DNA of 64,000 nucleotides from Sipunculus nudus (lineage: Eukaryota > Annelida > Sipuncula > Golfingiida > Sipunculidae), in the NCBI GenBank assembly GCA_026874595.1, contig CM049321.1:25533479-25597478 (forward strand), in the 5' to 3' direction. The notes beneath the pieces were generated by a model. That model saw only the letters and a program-made list of their open reading frames with translations, did no database searches and had not been told where the DNA came from. The position numbers and the translations under genes were made by a program. This document shows positions 25,158 to 37,523 of the stretch, piece by piece (within the stretch, counting starts at the first letter, position 1; the number at the start of each line of letters is the position of its first letter).

Positions 25158-25632
25158 ATTATGCCCTCGCAACGAAGTTGCGAAGGGGATACAGTAACGC
25201 CTCTGTTCGTATGTCCGTCCGTCTGTCCGTCCTTCCGTCTTGCCGTCTGTCCGTCCGGATTTGGCTTGTGGATCATTTCAAGCCAAATCGTTCGACCAAA
25301 ACCTTTCATCTTGCACATATGGCTCACCCACCCATAGATGAAGAAATCTATCGATTTTGAGGTCACGGGGTCAAAGGTCACGCCCACAGTGCCCATATCC
25401 TGAAAAAGCTTGTGAACCCATTTTAGGGTAAACCGTTTGACCAACACCTTTAAGTGTCATCTTGCTCATATAGCCCACCCACCCATGGATGAAGAACTCT
25501 ATTTAGTTTGAGGCCACAGGAGCAAAGGTCAAGGCCAGATAGCTGCCCTCCTCATTTTCTCACAGTGTAATACACCCATTCTAATTATGCCCCGTGCGAC
25601 GGGATGCTCCGCTTTGCGGTGCCCTGGTTTAT
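25158..25632. repeat. Dispersed repeat with CCGTCCGTCTGTCCG tract
   Basis: Starts at ATGCCCTCGCAACGAAGTTGC, carries a CCGTCCGTCTGTCCGTCC tract, two diverged units with TTTGAGG(T/C)CAC.GG..CAAAGGTCA, and ends near TGCCCCGTGCGACGGG. Non-coding. It directly precedes gene 2. Confidence 0.6.
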
Positions 25633-25706
25633 TCATTATTATTTGACGAAATTAATGGATAATATTATTGTTGACTAATAATCTGACCTTTCTAACTTTC
25701 AGGAAA

Positions 25707-26754
25707 ATGGCAGCAGGTCCATATTGGTATTCGGAAAGTCTAATGTGCGCAGTATGTTTGTCGTCCTTGTCAGGCCGTACGCCGAGAGCTCTTGCTTGCC
25801 TTCACACGTTTTGTGAAGAATGTTTGATTCGTTGCACGACCAGATCCAACGATTTAATTATCACGTGTCCAACATGCCGGAAACAAAATGTGCTCCCAGT
25901 AGGTGGCGTTCCATGTCTCCCTGTCAATTTCTACGTCAACCAGTTTTTAACACAGGAGGGTCGTCTTTGTGACATCTGTGTTGGTACCATGAAGACCCCG
26001 CCAGATCCAGCATCCGTGATATGTACCACATGCCAACAGCATTTGTGCAACGAATGCCATCAGTCTCATGGTACAGTACCTTTATTTAAAAACCACAGAG
26101 TAATACCTGTATCCGAAGAAGGAAATTACGACAGGAAAGATAATTTATGTCCATCTCATGGAAAATCTTGTGATATTTACTGCCGAGAGTGTGAAGAATG
26201 TATTTGTATATTATGTGTGATGACAAGCGAGCATATGGCACATAAAGACAAATTCAAAACTGTAAAGGAAGAGTTTCAAACTCGGAGTGAGACAACTTGC
26301 AAAATATCGGAAGAGGTAAAAACCAAGTGTAACATGTTAACAAAAGAGTTAAAATCTGCAAGACATGAGATGGAAAAGATCAAAGGGTATATAAAGGAAC
26401 AAGGTGAATCAAGTAAAAGGGCCATCGATGAACTTGTTAAAGGCCTTCTGGGCGAGTTGGAAACTGATTACGTGAAACCTCTGAAAAAGCATGACGCTGA
26501 ATTGGCCGTACTGCAGAAAATAAACAACTCCTGCGACGTTTTAGTGCGTACCAAAAACCCCACCGCAGAAACCCTCCATCAATTGAATACTGTAAAAGAT
26601 TCCTTCGAGGAGAAAACTGGAGACCTCGATTCATTTATAAAAATGGGAATCCTAAAACCTGAGTTCAAAATATCACAAGATGCCGTGAAATTAGGGAAGC
26701 TCTTGTCATCGGGAGGTAGGAAACGGAAGATGGCTTCTGGAAGTCCAAGTGAAG
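25707..26754 (+). CDS. Gene 2: RING/B-box/coiled-coil (TRIM-like) protein, main exon
   Basis: Predicted RING E3 ubiquitin ligase, paralogue of genes 1, 3 and 4. C3HC4 RING at residues 14-57 (C14, C17, C31, H33, C36, C39, C54, C57), B-box 1 at about 90-130, B-box 2 at about 148-180, then a long charged coiled coil. I start at 25707 rather than the upstream in-frame ATG at 25668: a 3' splice site (TCTAACTTTCAG) ends at 25702, so the upstream ATG is intronic. The exon ends at a phase-1 donor (GAAG|GTACAC) after an LGKL motif and a basic patch (GRKRKM). Read-through would stop five codons later, at 26768. The next exon is uncertain; no MIB/HERC2 exons were found before gene 3. The zinc ligands of the RING appear intact. 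Confidence 0.85.
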
Positions 26755-27366
26755 GTACACACTATTAATAATTATGTATTTTATTCCGCACCATGTCATG
26801 AATCCTAAATTTCAAATAACCGTGTCTGAAAATTTTGTTTGATGTTTTATAAAAGTATGCCCATGAAACCATCTGACCTACGGGTCAACATGTTATTCAG
26901 TCAGTCGATATTCTGAATAAAGATAGTGCTTTACCTTGTGCTGAATAATACTATAAAATATGATAATGTTCTACACTTTTTGCGACATATTCAGCACCTA
27001 AAATGGGAAACAGACTTGGGCATTCCAGCTGATGACGTCAGAGAAGGCATAATCTTACGACCATCTTATGTGAACAAAGGAAGTAACGATTCTCCAACGT
27101 CTGGCTTCAGTTAAAAAATTTCATACACAAAAAAAACGCTGCAGGTATCAACTCAAAAAATTGCAGACATGAACATGCTTATCTCCCTTCCATGAACCAA
27201 ACTATGCCCGATCAAGGCTAGCAGTTCCTTATAGAGAAAGAGAAATGAGTTTTAATCGAGATGAATTGCTTTCTTCCCCGAACTCCTTACAAAATCACAA
27301 GTTCATTATACTAGTACCGTGCACATTATATTCATCATGAGACTAGTATGCAGATGTTATTGAGTG

Positions 27367-27424
<58 letters not shown>

Positions 27425-27796
27425 CATGTGAAGACTAGAATAAAATTTAAAAGATCAATTTCAATCTCCGTTGACTGAACGCCATCTGTAAGTAATGCTC
27501 AATAATAAACATTGGATCTAGAAACTTCTAATCAATAATCGGCCTATATTCTACGTGTTTGTATTCATGGAACCCTTTAAAGGTTCTTTCAAAATTTACC
27601 TAGACTATGAGCAAAACTTATTGATTTAATATTTGTTTATAAGTAAAGTTTGCACATTAGTCACACGTTGGGAATATATTTATATACCACATGTAAAATA
27701 TCACCTGACGAAGAAGCCCGTGTGCTTCGAAAGCTCCTGTGTTATTAAACTAGTTAATCCGTCTAAAAGCGTCACTCTTTATCTTTACCTTAGATA

Positions 27797-27851
<55 letters not shown>
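26755..27851. other. Gene 2 intron or 3' flank; no other gene
   Basis: AT-rich, with TA arrays at about 27366-27420 and 27794-27851. Nothing coding was recognised. Confidence 0.5.
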
Positions 27852-27855
<4 letters not shown>

Positions 27856-28609
27856 ACAGGTGTTATTTTTATTGTGTGACACGGGCGTAACTCGGGTTGT
27901 GGCGCTCTTGCCTGGCCGCTTGTTACATTCTCGGTTTAATCCGTACTGGTTGAACTCTTGTTGTCATGCTAGCTTGGGGCGAGCTCACGTGTACACCATG
28001 GTGTGTAGAGGCACGGCGATGTTTTTCTATATGATTCCTGTAGTGCATGTTTACTGTGTTGTGTGAGATCTTTTGGACTGTTCGAGATGTGGAAAATTCT
28101 TGGCTTGGGGTGTATAAAGGGGCTGTGTTTTAGAGCCGAGAGAGAGCAGCAGAGAAGATTTCCAGCGGACGCAGAAGCGTGTGTGTCGGTTTCTGGGACC
28201 TTATCCGACGAGTGCGGAAATTATAGATTTTTTTTCAGACTTTCTCCTGGATTTTGTGCATTTGGACTTCAGTTTACTTTCTGGATTGTTACAAGAGCTT
28301 AACACTGGACTGTCACTCTCCGAGAGTATACATTTAAAGAACATATCGTTGTGACGGTGGTGGTATCCAGGTACTGTGCACTTTGTGTATTTTAGTGTAT
28401 AATTGTATTGATTTAGTGTATTGTAATGTTAGGGTTGTTTTTTAGAATAAATTATGGTTATTTGTAAACAAAAAAACACTGACTTCTTTATTCATTCCCC
28501 TAGACATTTCACGCTGCCTAGTGTTACAGAATCTGATTTTTTTTATCTCTATTACAAAATAGTGTGCTCATCACGCATACGTGATCTGTTTATATTAGGT
28601 TCCGTAACA
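27852..28609 (+). mobile_element. Solo LTR
   Basis: Starts TGTTACAGG and ends CCGTAACA, so the ends are the inverted pair TGTTAC...GTAACA. It aligns over its length with 42197-43010, the 5' LTR of the element downstream. Shared blocks include GGGCGTAACTCG, CGTGTACACCATGGTGTGTA, a TATAAA(A/G)GGGCTGTGTTTTAGAGC promoter-like block, and AGAATAAATTATGGTTAT. It lacks a stretch of about 55 bp present in the other copy. It sits inside TA repeats on both sides, so the target-site duplication cannot be resolved. ORFs here are LTR sequence. Confidence 0.85.
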
Positions 28610-28794
28610 ATATATATAAATTTAAACATCACGTGAATCTCAAGAGAGTAAGGAAATGTATTATCATACAGATGTTTTATTGTTATAACTATTTAAAGCA
28701 TATGTATAATATATAATATGAGATTACGGCGTTATTTTCCTGGTTATTTCACCCGATGTTATATATGTCATAATATGTCGATGGAAATATGAAT

Positions 28795-28844
28795 ATATAT
28801 ATATATAATATATTTAATATATAAAATAAATATAATATATATAA

Positions 28845-28881
<37 letters not shown>
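28795..28881. repeat. TA-rich microsatellite
   Basis: Interrupted then pure TA runs. Confidence 0.9.
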
Positions 28882-28884
<3 letters not shown>

Positions 28885-30555
28885 TTATATTTACGGTATC
28901 TTTATGGTAGATAAGCACCTTGAGTGCAAAAGTCAGAAGTAACGACTGCGGCGTCCAGACGAACACCGATTGCCCTGGTCTCACACTAAGGTAAGGGCGA
29001 GTCATTACATTCAGAAAGAATATACTTCCGCCAGTTTAGTGAGACTGAAAATATGATGTTATATATCGCCCAGGGCATACCTGAAGATAAAGTGCATGAT
29101 ATAAATATTTATCAATTATTATTCAGATATAAAACCAAACACATTAATTTTAGATTGCTTTCACGAAAGGTGGGAAATGTATCGTGTATTAAATTAATGA
29201 TGTGCTGGATATCATTCACATGACCCTGGGCTTGGAGGAGATAATCACTGTGCTTTGTGGCAACACAAATACGCTTAAACCTTAAATGCAAGTGCCATTA
29301 TTACAATGTTTGTATCATTAATATGCTTAAACTCCCTCTAGATGAAATAGATAACGTCATTTAGTTTCGTCACTTCACAAAGAAGCTTACCGTATATAAT
29401 TAAGTATAAAAATGTGTTTTAACGGAAATTTAATAATCATCTGTATTCTTACTTTAATTTCAGTTGATGGTCAGGGAAGACTCCGAAAAAAATATCCTAC
29501 CCAAGGGTTCTTAAAAATTCACCAGAAGGTCTATAATAATACCCATTCTTAATTTTTCATCAAATGTATATGCTTTTTTTTCCCCATTTCAAATGTTAAT
29601 TGGATCATGCATTTCGTTATGTATAAGAATCCATAGGTTACTTAAAATTGTTGCATATGTGTAGTTGTGTTGCTAAAAATGTTACATTCCTGTTGTTATT
29701 CTAACCCCCCCCCCAAAAAAAAAAAAATAATTTTGCTTCAAGGTTGCTTTAATGCCTGTTGGCCTGACCATTTTGTTTTATATGCATTTTCTTGCAAAAC
29801 CTTTTTGTTTGCCTTGTATTTTAAAATTATGTTCTTCTGTCTCTGGCCACTCGTTTGATAACTATCAAACCCTGAGAAAAACAGAACCTAAACAATTGTA
29901 TATGTATTATTGCTTCATGTGTGTGTTATGTACAACTATATATTCAAATCATTTAGATGATGATAAATGCTATCACGGATTGTGTACACAAGACAATTTA
30001 ATCAACAAAACAGTTCATTGTTATTCAGACCGCTTGCATACGAATAAAAGCGTCGAGCATCGGAAGTTTGTGTAGTTATTAATAAAGTTGGCCAAAGAAA
30101 CATTCCGTCATCGTTTCTTATATGTATGCTAGAAATAATATAAAAATATTATAATAATATATTTCCCTCATACTGATATTCATGTGTACCATCCTGCATG
30201 GGTTAGTATTTATTGACATTGAAGGAAAAGCGTTTAAATATATTAATATATACACATTCTGCCTTTATCTGTCCAAATATAGATAAAAAAGATAAACTTT
30301 TTTTATTGATGAAATGGTCAAAATTAAACCATCTATCTTTCAAACACGTATATATATAGACTTTTTGGTATATTTTCAGAAATCTGTATTATAACTGAAT
30401 TTGGTATAACTCACTTCACGGAGGCGTTTGACATATCCCTGAGAAATGATATATTTTTTTTCTGAGGGGCTATCTCAGCGCAATATATATCAGAAACGGA
30501 ACCACGCAAAATGGGTAATAATATAGTAATCGTTGTGTAATATTGTCTTTGGCAG
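28882..30555. other. No gene seen
   Basis: AT-rich sequence. It contains the alternative gene 2 exon candidate at 29464-29550 and AATAAA near 30081. The 107-codon frame at 29752-30075 has no recognisable domain. Confidence 0.4.
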
Positions 30556-30629
30556 AGGCAAGATCCGGTGTCAATATTTCAGATACACCAGCTTCAGATA
30601 ACCTAACTGGCAATGAAAATCACTTTTAA
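30556..30629 (+). CDS. Candidate short terminal exon for gene 2
   Basis: A 3' splice site (TGTCTTTGGCAG) ends at 30555. Joined in phase 1 to the gene 2 donor, the exon gives 24 codons (E-A-R-S-G-V-N-I-S...) and a TAA at 30627-30629, with AATAAA two bases later at 30631-30636. The start resembles that of gene 3 exon 2 (D-G-R-V-Q-S-S), but no MIB/HERC2 sequence follows. An alternative phase-1 exon begins at 29464 after TTTAATTTCAG and stops after 29 codons. Either may be chance. Confidence 0.25.
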
Positions 30630-31189
30630 TAATAAAATGGTGATAATGATAGTAAAATAATTATGATCAAAAACAAGGAAAATGGTTATCGTTAAAGTTC
30701 TAATATTTTTTACTGTAATGTTTGTACGGATACGGTTTACATGTATGTTTAATTTAACACCTTTTTATAGTTATTCAGCATTACTATTGCCCTTTTTGTG
30801 CTTGTAAATACTGTGTCTTTTTACATTTGTTAAACCCGGTTGAATCTTTGAACAGCAAAAGTTTGTCAGTGTGGGAATATCGGTATATTTTTAGCATACA
30901 AAAATACTATACAATCTCTATACAACTTTATAAATATTCTTTAACATTTGGCTCAGTGCTGAAGCAGAAGATATTACGGGAGAGTGCGTTTAGAGATACG
31001 TCCTAGAATCATAGCCTGCAAACTGCTTTACATCATTCTGTTCAGAGTAGACCCGAGCTGAATATGCCGTCACCTGGTGATTGGTCTATCTGGATACCAG
31101 TCTACCGTGTCTTGTTTTAAATCAATAACATGGTGACAAAAATGTGATCGACTGTAAACAGGGCGGAGTGAATGAAGGCTGCTGCTCGT

Positions 31190-31616
31190 CAGGGGAACGG
31201 AATTGCCGCGACAGTACCAAGGAATTCATGAATAACATTTAGACGCTTCAGTCGTGAGGAAACGGAGGGGTTCCAAATTGACTCACTGGATTTATGGAAC
31301 TTCTAGGATCATCCAGGTGGGAAATCCCCACGTTTCTGGGAAAGTCTGTAGATTTATTTATAGATCGCTGCCACTCGTACACCGATTCCTCAGCACGAAC
31401 AAGCCAGATATTATCTCCAATAGACGTCAGGTGTCGTTATAGGCATCAACCCGTCGCTTTATATCCCGTTGGGTCAGACCATACGGAAACAGACCATATG
31501 GTAGCAGACCGTACGTATCTTTGATATGCAGCTAAATTATGAGTAAGATAGGTCAACATAGCATAGCTGAAATATTAGAAAAGCATATCCCTTTGATACA
31601 GGTATTCAAGTCATAT
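31190..31616. repeat. Segmental duplication, copy 1, left part
   Basis: Matches about 56770-57100 in the same orientation. Landmarks are GGGAAATCC-C-ACGTTTCT-GGGAA, the TCTGTAGAT block, and AGACGTCAGGTGTCGTTATAG-CATCAACCCGTC against AGACGCCAGGTGCCGCTACAG-CATCAACTTGTC. It is interrupted on the right by the 31617-33808 element. Confidence 0.6.
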
Positions 31617-32433
31617 CAGGGGCGGATCCAGATTGGGGATTAAGATGTAAATCACCTTACCGGAAGAAATCATGATTAAGCGCCCCCCCCCCCCCCCCCC
31701 CCCCCCGGCCTCTCCCATGGAGGGGAGGCTTAATTCTGAAATTTGGCATTTATAAATTATAAAGAAGAAAACACCGAGCCTACCACACGCAGGCTGTTTG
31801 TTTTGTTTATATCCTTATGTTTATAAATTCGGGGGGGGGGCTGCCAAAATAATCCAAACATATTTACCAAGGAATTCTGATGGCAAGTCGGGCAAACTAG
31901 AGTTTTGCGAAGGACGTTTTTCAACTAGTGACCAGGGGATGCTCCAGAAATTTGAAAAGGGGGGGACCCAGTCCTGGATTTATGTATAAGGTGGAGGAGG
32001 ACGATATATAAAAAAAGTAACAAAATCAAAGGACGTCATTGGTGCATTTAGTCTCATGTAATAAAAAGTAAAATGAAACTACGGCAATAAAAGAAGTTTC
32101 CAGAAATTAAAATTACATGTTAAATATGAAAAAATGTGCCTTAAATAGTTTTGTTATTTTTTGTCCTATAGTTGTTGACTGTACCAACTCAAGTGACTCT
32201 ATGTCGGGTTTGTCCAAACAAAAGATAATTTTTATAATTTATATTATAATTCGGGCCATGCCTTGGCCATAATAATATTTATAATCCAAAATCCAGAAAC
32301 CCATTCAGTCCGCGATCAAGATTTGTCATGTAGGCCCATTTCTATATATGTATATATATATATATATATACATTAAACCTGCATGTACAGCTACATTTAT
32401 CATCTGGAAATTAAATACAGCCTCAATTGTGTG

Positions 32434-32482
<49 letters not shown>

Positions 32483-33808
32483 AAAGACCAACATTTTAGC
32501 AATATTCTGTTTTGAGTACTGTAGCTAAATAAGATCAGGTTTTTAATGGTGAATGCCCAGACACTTTTATTAAATCTCAGCTCATTTAACTTACAGTATC
32601 TGAGCTAAAACTGTCTAAGATAAGACTTATTTTTAGTAAAAGGAACAAATATGATCTTACTTACGATACATTAATTGGTCACCGAGTGGAAGATTTGACA
32701 AAAAAAATCAGACATTTTCCGCTATTTGCTGTCTGCCAATATATAATGCACACACTGTGAGCACGTTCATTCAACTTTTGCACATAGGCCACCAACAAAC
32801 TTCAGTAACATTTCTGTTTGTCAAGATTGTCAAGTTTGTCAAGATTTTACTGACACCTCGTATATAAACAAGAAGGTACATCCATCACAGAGACGTTATA
32901 AGAATTTTCTGAATAGGGATAACTAACAGTTCTGTATTAGGTACGCTGAGAAAGCCAGAATCAAATAATTCTATAGGAAAGGTAGGCGAAAAGCTGACAA
33001 TTGGGGGGGGGGGGGGGGTTATTTCTATATTAATGTTTGGCTCATTTTTGGAACCATCAATTACAGTTGTTTCATTCACTTTCTACTGCCCGTTTATGCG
33101 CAAAATCTCAAATATAGATGATGTAAAAAAATACTCGCTTCCCAAGCCCGTACCCTCAATAGTCTATTCCCCATTATCGTCCAGTTACTGGAGTCGAGGG
33201 AAAGCTTCCAGTGATCACTGGGCGATTGTAAACATTTAGTTGCAGTTTTTATCCCACAAACTTTAGACCATCACTTTTTCCAATATAGAGTTTTGGAATC
33301 TTAAAAAAAAACAATCAACTGCCTTACTTGAAGAGTTAATGTCATTTTTGCTAAATGTTGGTTCTTATCTTGCACTAAATTCCTGCTAAAATATGTTCCA
33401 ATCAAACCTAAGGTGAAGAAGGTATGAGCTTGTTTGTCTGCAAGGTGTAATTAAACACGGAACACGTGCCCACATCGACAAACAGAGTAAACATTTGACA
33501 CAAATGGTAAGAGTAAGTGCAGTATCACCATCTGTGGCTCTTGCAAACGTCCATTTCGTCTGATTTGCGGCTAGATCTCCATGTTGTACCTGTCTGGAGC
33601 ACGATCGGTGGCTATTTTGGCGGGTCGCCCATATATGTCAAAATGAATAGTTTAAGAGACGTAGGAATTTGGCTTATTGTAATATAAGGCTGAATATAAT
33701 CTTATTTATTCTATACACGCCAGGTATCGGAATTGGCCCCTTTAAGGTTACAAGTCCGTTTGTTTAAAATGTAAACTTTCCCTACCCAAAACCCTGGATC
33801 CGCCCCGC
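31617..33808. mobile_element. Candidate DNA element with CAGGGGCGGATCCAG ends
   Basis: The left terminus CAGGGGCGGATCCAG at 31617 faces CTGGATCCGCCCC at 33794-33806. TCATAT occurs next to both ends (31611-31616 and about 33815-33820), which could be a degraded target duplication. The interior carries C-runs and G-runs (31681-31706, about 31832, about 33003) and TA arrays near 32348 and 32440, but no transposase. The termini recur as fragments near 22795 and 51308. hAT affinity is only a guess. Two separate fragments in opposite orientation cannot be excluded. Confidence 0.45.
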
Positions 33809-33939
33809 CTTTTATCATATGACAAGAGATCTCCGTTATAAAACACACGAATGTGGCGTCCCGTGGTTATCCGGCTGTCTGTGTTTGTTCTTGGCCTCAT
33901 TTCGTTTTTTTCGACAACACAACACATCGCATGCCTGTT

Positions 33940-34330
33940 ATTGATTTGATCACGTGACTATATATGAGCGGTGTGTTGCGTGTACGATTGACCCGGTCCA
34001 AAGTCCTGAACTATAGTTCGTGTGTCGACCATTATGGTTAATGCTGATACGGGCTCCAAACAGCCATTTAATCTACAGTTCAGAAATTCATCCTGGAAAA
34101 TAAGGTAAACACATCCAATCAAGAACAATTTCAACACAAGCAGTCCGTTCAAGCAACATATAAGTGATACTTTTATGTTAGATGAAACATAAATTCCATG
34201 TAGTCTGGTGGCTTTGCCTGGCCTGGTTGTTCCTCTGTCATGATGTTCCTGCGTACCTATTGTAGTGTGCAAAATACTTTTGAATGTTTAACAGATATAT
34301 TTCAGTGAGGATGCATACATATTCCATTGG
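33940..34330. repeat. Segmental duplication, copy 1, right part
   Basis: Matches about 58545-58985. Landmarks are GCGGTGTGTTGCGTGTACGA against GCGGTGTGTTGCGTATACGA, CCTGGAAAATAAGGTAAACA against CCTGGAAAATAAGATAAACT, and GTTCCTGCGTAC...AATACTTTTGAATGTTT. The minus-strand ORF at 33958-34272 is not conserved in copy 2. Confidence 0.65.
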
Positions 34331-34341
34331 TGGTTCGTTTT

Positions 34342-34775
34342 GTGTCCCCCGCTTCCGCGGAACTGGTGACATTGATTTGGGTTGGATTGACTGTCCGTCC
34401 GTATGTCTGTCCCTCTGTGTGTCCATCTGTCAGGTTTTCGTTTCCGTGCGATAGCTTTCCTAGATATTATCCGATTTCATTCAAATTTGGGTCAGTGATT
34501 GCTCACATGCATACCTTGGTTGGGATTGGTTATGGAGTGTCTGTCTGAAAGTTCATTAACACCAGCTCTTAAAGACACAAACAATTTCCCTTTTATTCCA
34601 ATTTCACAAGAAAAATTATGACGTGGAGACATCTTCAAGGGACAATTAAAACTAAAACACAGGCACAATGACATGTGGAGACATCTTCAGGAGAAATTAA
34701 TAACTTAAACATATTGAGAAGGCAAGCATGAAGACCATAGGAGGCTTAAATAACAAGAGGCGGAAGCGGGGGCAT
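34342..34775. mobile_element. Short inverted-repeat element with CCCCCGCTTCCGC ends
   Basis: GTCCCCCGCTTCCGC at 34344-34358 is mirrored by GCGGAAGCGGGGGC at 34760-34773. The interior has a GTCCGTCCGTATGTCTGTCC tract and a duplicated GACATGTGGAGACATCTTCA-type block. Non-autonomous. Confidence 0.65.
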
Positions 34776-35156
34776 AAATTCTACGTATTTGCTTGTTTTC
34801 ACGAGAACTGATATGCTTTATACACTCACTCTCGCCTCCGCCTACACAAATACACATACACCCTCAGGTATGCCCTTATTCGGCTTACTTTTTTTGTTGT
34901 AAGCATTACTTACGTAAAGTATCAGTTTCATCCAGGGGTCTGTACTGACTTTCAGGTGCATTTAAGCACAGGTGCATTGTTACTCTGTCCTCAGGCGCCA
35001 TGCCTTAAACTGTGTCTACAATGCCTCAGTTGGAATAAATGTTATTTCCAGCCACCTTTCCCGGCTATTTGCATCATAAAATGTCTGTTATACCTTTCAT
35101 ATGGACATTAGTTTGCCGCACCAAGACTTGCAAAACACATACACACACACATATAT

Positions 35157-35330
35157 ACAGTGGAACCTCTCCTAGTGGGCACCTCTATAAAGTGGGCACT
35201 TTTGGGCGGTCCTGTTTTTCCTTCTCTTTATTATGTTTAGCTAATGTCGGCACCACTTTATTCTGTAAAGTGGGCAATTTTCCAGAGCTAATGTGGGCAC
35301 TTCACGGATTTTTAAGGTTGAACTATCCAC
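35157..35330 (+). mobile_element. Fragment of a pogo/Tigger-like element end
   Basis: ACAGTGGAACCTCTCCTAGT followed by repeated (A)GTGGGCAC is typical of pogo-like terminal repeats in animals. The opposite end was not found. Confidence 0.4.
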
Positions 35331-36478
35331 TCATAGCAACTTAGTAAGCCTTATTTATAGCGCTTTTAAAGTTATTCAGATAATATTAATTCTTATTTAT
35401 TTAATAATAAATTTCATGAATTTTAATAATAACAATCAAAATGAATGTAACAAATTTAGAGGTACAAGTGAACATTGCATAATAGTGATTATAATCTACT
35501 TGACTTAAGACTTAGCTTGGGATGCATGCAAACTAATTAGATTAATATGCCTGCGCAGGCTCAAATCTGAGATCACCCCAGACTAGATGCTCCTTTGCTA
35601 ATTAAATCATATTTGTTTGTTTGGCTACCAAGAGTGGAAGGAAGCACTGCTTCACCCAATTTATACTCTGTGATGAGGTGACATAGCTAATTGCCCCCTG
35701 GCCCATCACAGGTACATGCTCACTCGACCAGGACAGTGTTTATTTAACAGTTGTTACATAACGATTCATACTGTCACAATGCGATTAAAGAATTTGGTTG
35801 TGTCTGGTCCAATTCTGAAGGAGAAGGCACTCGAGATATATTATTAAGAATATATTGTTAAGCATTATTACTTCCCATGATAATGCAAAATGCCACATAT
35901 TGTTTTGCCATCTTATAGACCATATCTTATCAGCTATCTTATAGACCATCTGCACACAGCTTCCTTTTATTGGGCTTATTTTTTGTCCAAACATTTATGT
36001 AATAAAATACATATTTTCTAATAAATGTCTTGATAATTAAAAAATAAATTGTCAAAATAACCAATATGTTGGTAATGTCAACCAATTTAATTGGTAAATA
36101 TACGTAACCAAATGGTCGACCAATAAAAATTGGTAAAAAAAAGACCAATTATTTTGGTTAGTTCATGTTGTTAAATACATATCAAATATTGAACCACTCT
36201 GATTTTACAGTGTAAAAACGGAACATGAATACACAGAAGAGTCTGTTCCCATCGGCAGTGAACCAAAATGTCCATATGTGTGTGTATGTGGGTTAGGGTG
36301 TGTTTGCCGGAAAGTACACTACCAGAGCGACATATGAATCGTGACATACATGATCAAGACATTTTACTTATTGGTTCAAAGCTATTACAAAAACAGTGGG
36401 TCATACATTAATTGACTTTTTGATAATATTAAATATGATATAATTGATTGATTTCAGGTAAAGTGAATATTATTAAGG

Positions 36479-37523
36479 ATGGCGGTAGCCGCTGAAAAAC
36501 TACACATCTTGACGGAGTGTCCTATTTGCCTGACGTCCATGGTGGACCGGCACCCAAGAGCACTGGCATGTTTGCACACTTTTTGTGAGCAATGTCTCGC
36601 TGATTATGTTGGTAGAAAGCAAGTTTTTGTCTGTCCTGTGTGTAGAAAACGTACAAACCTACCGGCTGGTGGGGTGTCCGGTCTCCCGGTGAACTTTCTT
36701 TTTAATCAGTTGACAAGCAGCTTACGTCAGATGGACAGATGTCAGAAATGTGACGTCACCAGTAGAGAGGCTAAGCAAGCCTCGTTTCTGTGTAGGACTT
36801 GCCGTTGGTACATGTGTACCGACTGCAAGCAAAATCATGATTCAGTCCCTTTGTTTCGTGACCATAAGGTGCTACCATTAAGTCCCGCGAGTCCAAAAGA
36901 AACTAGTAAGGATATGTGCCCTACACACGGTGAATCACTAAACATTTATTGTCCAGTTTGCATTGAGTGTTTATGCGCCATGTGTGCGGTATTAGACAAA
37001 CATAAAAATCATCTTTCATCTCTGAAGTATGTACAAGACGAGATTGATTCCCAGTTAAACGCCCTCTGCGAGTTGACTGACACACTAGAGAGCTCACGTG
37101 AGGTAAAATCCGATGTATTGAGGAAACTTATAAATGACATGGAAAATACTGAGAGGAAAATAACCCAGGAGGGAGATAGACGGAAAGGTCTTATCGATAA
37201 ACAGGTAAAGGAACTGAAAGAAGAACTGTCTGAAAACTATTTAACTCCCACCCGGGATCTGCTTCAAGAAGTAGAAGAAATCGAACTGAAGTCACAACCC
37301 AACTCAAATGATACAGACATAGGCAAAGGGCAGTTGCAACTTATCAAACATGTTATACAGAAGCGACAGGAATGTAAGAAGATCCTGAAAACACTAGAAA
37401 ACAAGTTCAAAGAACCCCTTCTTTTGCCGAAGTTCATTGGTTCAGCTGAAGAGAGTAGAGTTGGTCATTTGGATATAACATTCCAGTCTACAGAAGAATC
37501 TGAGAGCAGTTCGGAAGAAATCG
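36479..37523 (+). CDS. Gene 3, exon with start codon: RING, two B-boxes, coiled coil
   Basis: First coding exon of the clearest gene in the window, a predicted E3 ubiquitin ligase of 431 residues over three coding exons. C3HC4 RING at residues 14-55 (C14, C17, C31, H33, C36, C39, C52, C55) with Ile16 in the usual E2-contact position. B-box 1 at about 88-129, B-box 2 at about 147-178 (C147, H150, C158, C161, C166, C169, H175, H178), then coiled coil to about 325. A 3' splice site (TTGATTTCAG) ends at 36457, 21 bases before the ATG, so a non-coding 5' exon is expected upstream. The exon ends in phase 1 (ATCG|GTAGGT) after a VGHL motif and an acidic serine-rich tail. All zinc ligands appear present. 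The product is probably intracellular; no signal peptide or membrane segment is visible. Confidence 0.92.

Noticed and set aside
25668-25706. Upstream ATG as the start of gene 2
   Set aside because: It lies before a clear 3' splice site ending at 25702; the ATG at 25707 gives a RING register identical to gene 1 and gene 3.
33958-34272. 104-codon minus-strand frame
   Set aside because: The frame is not preserved in the duplicated copy near 58.6-59.0 kb.
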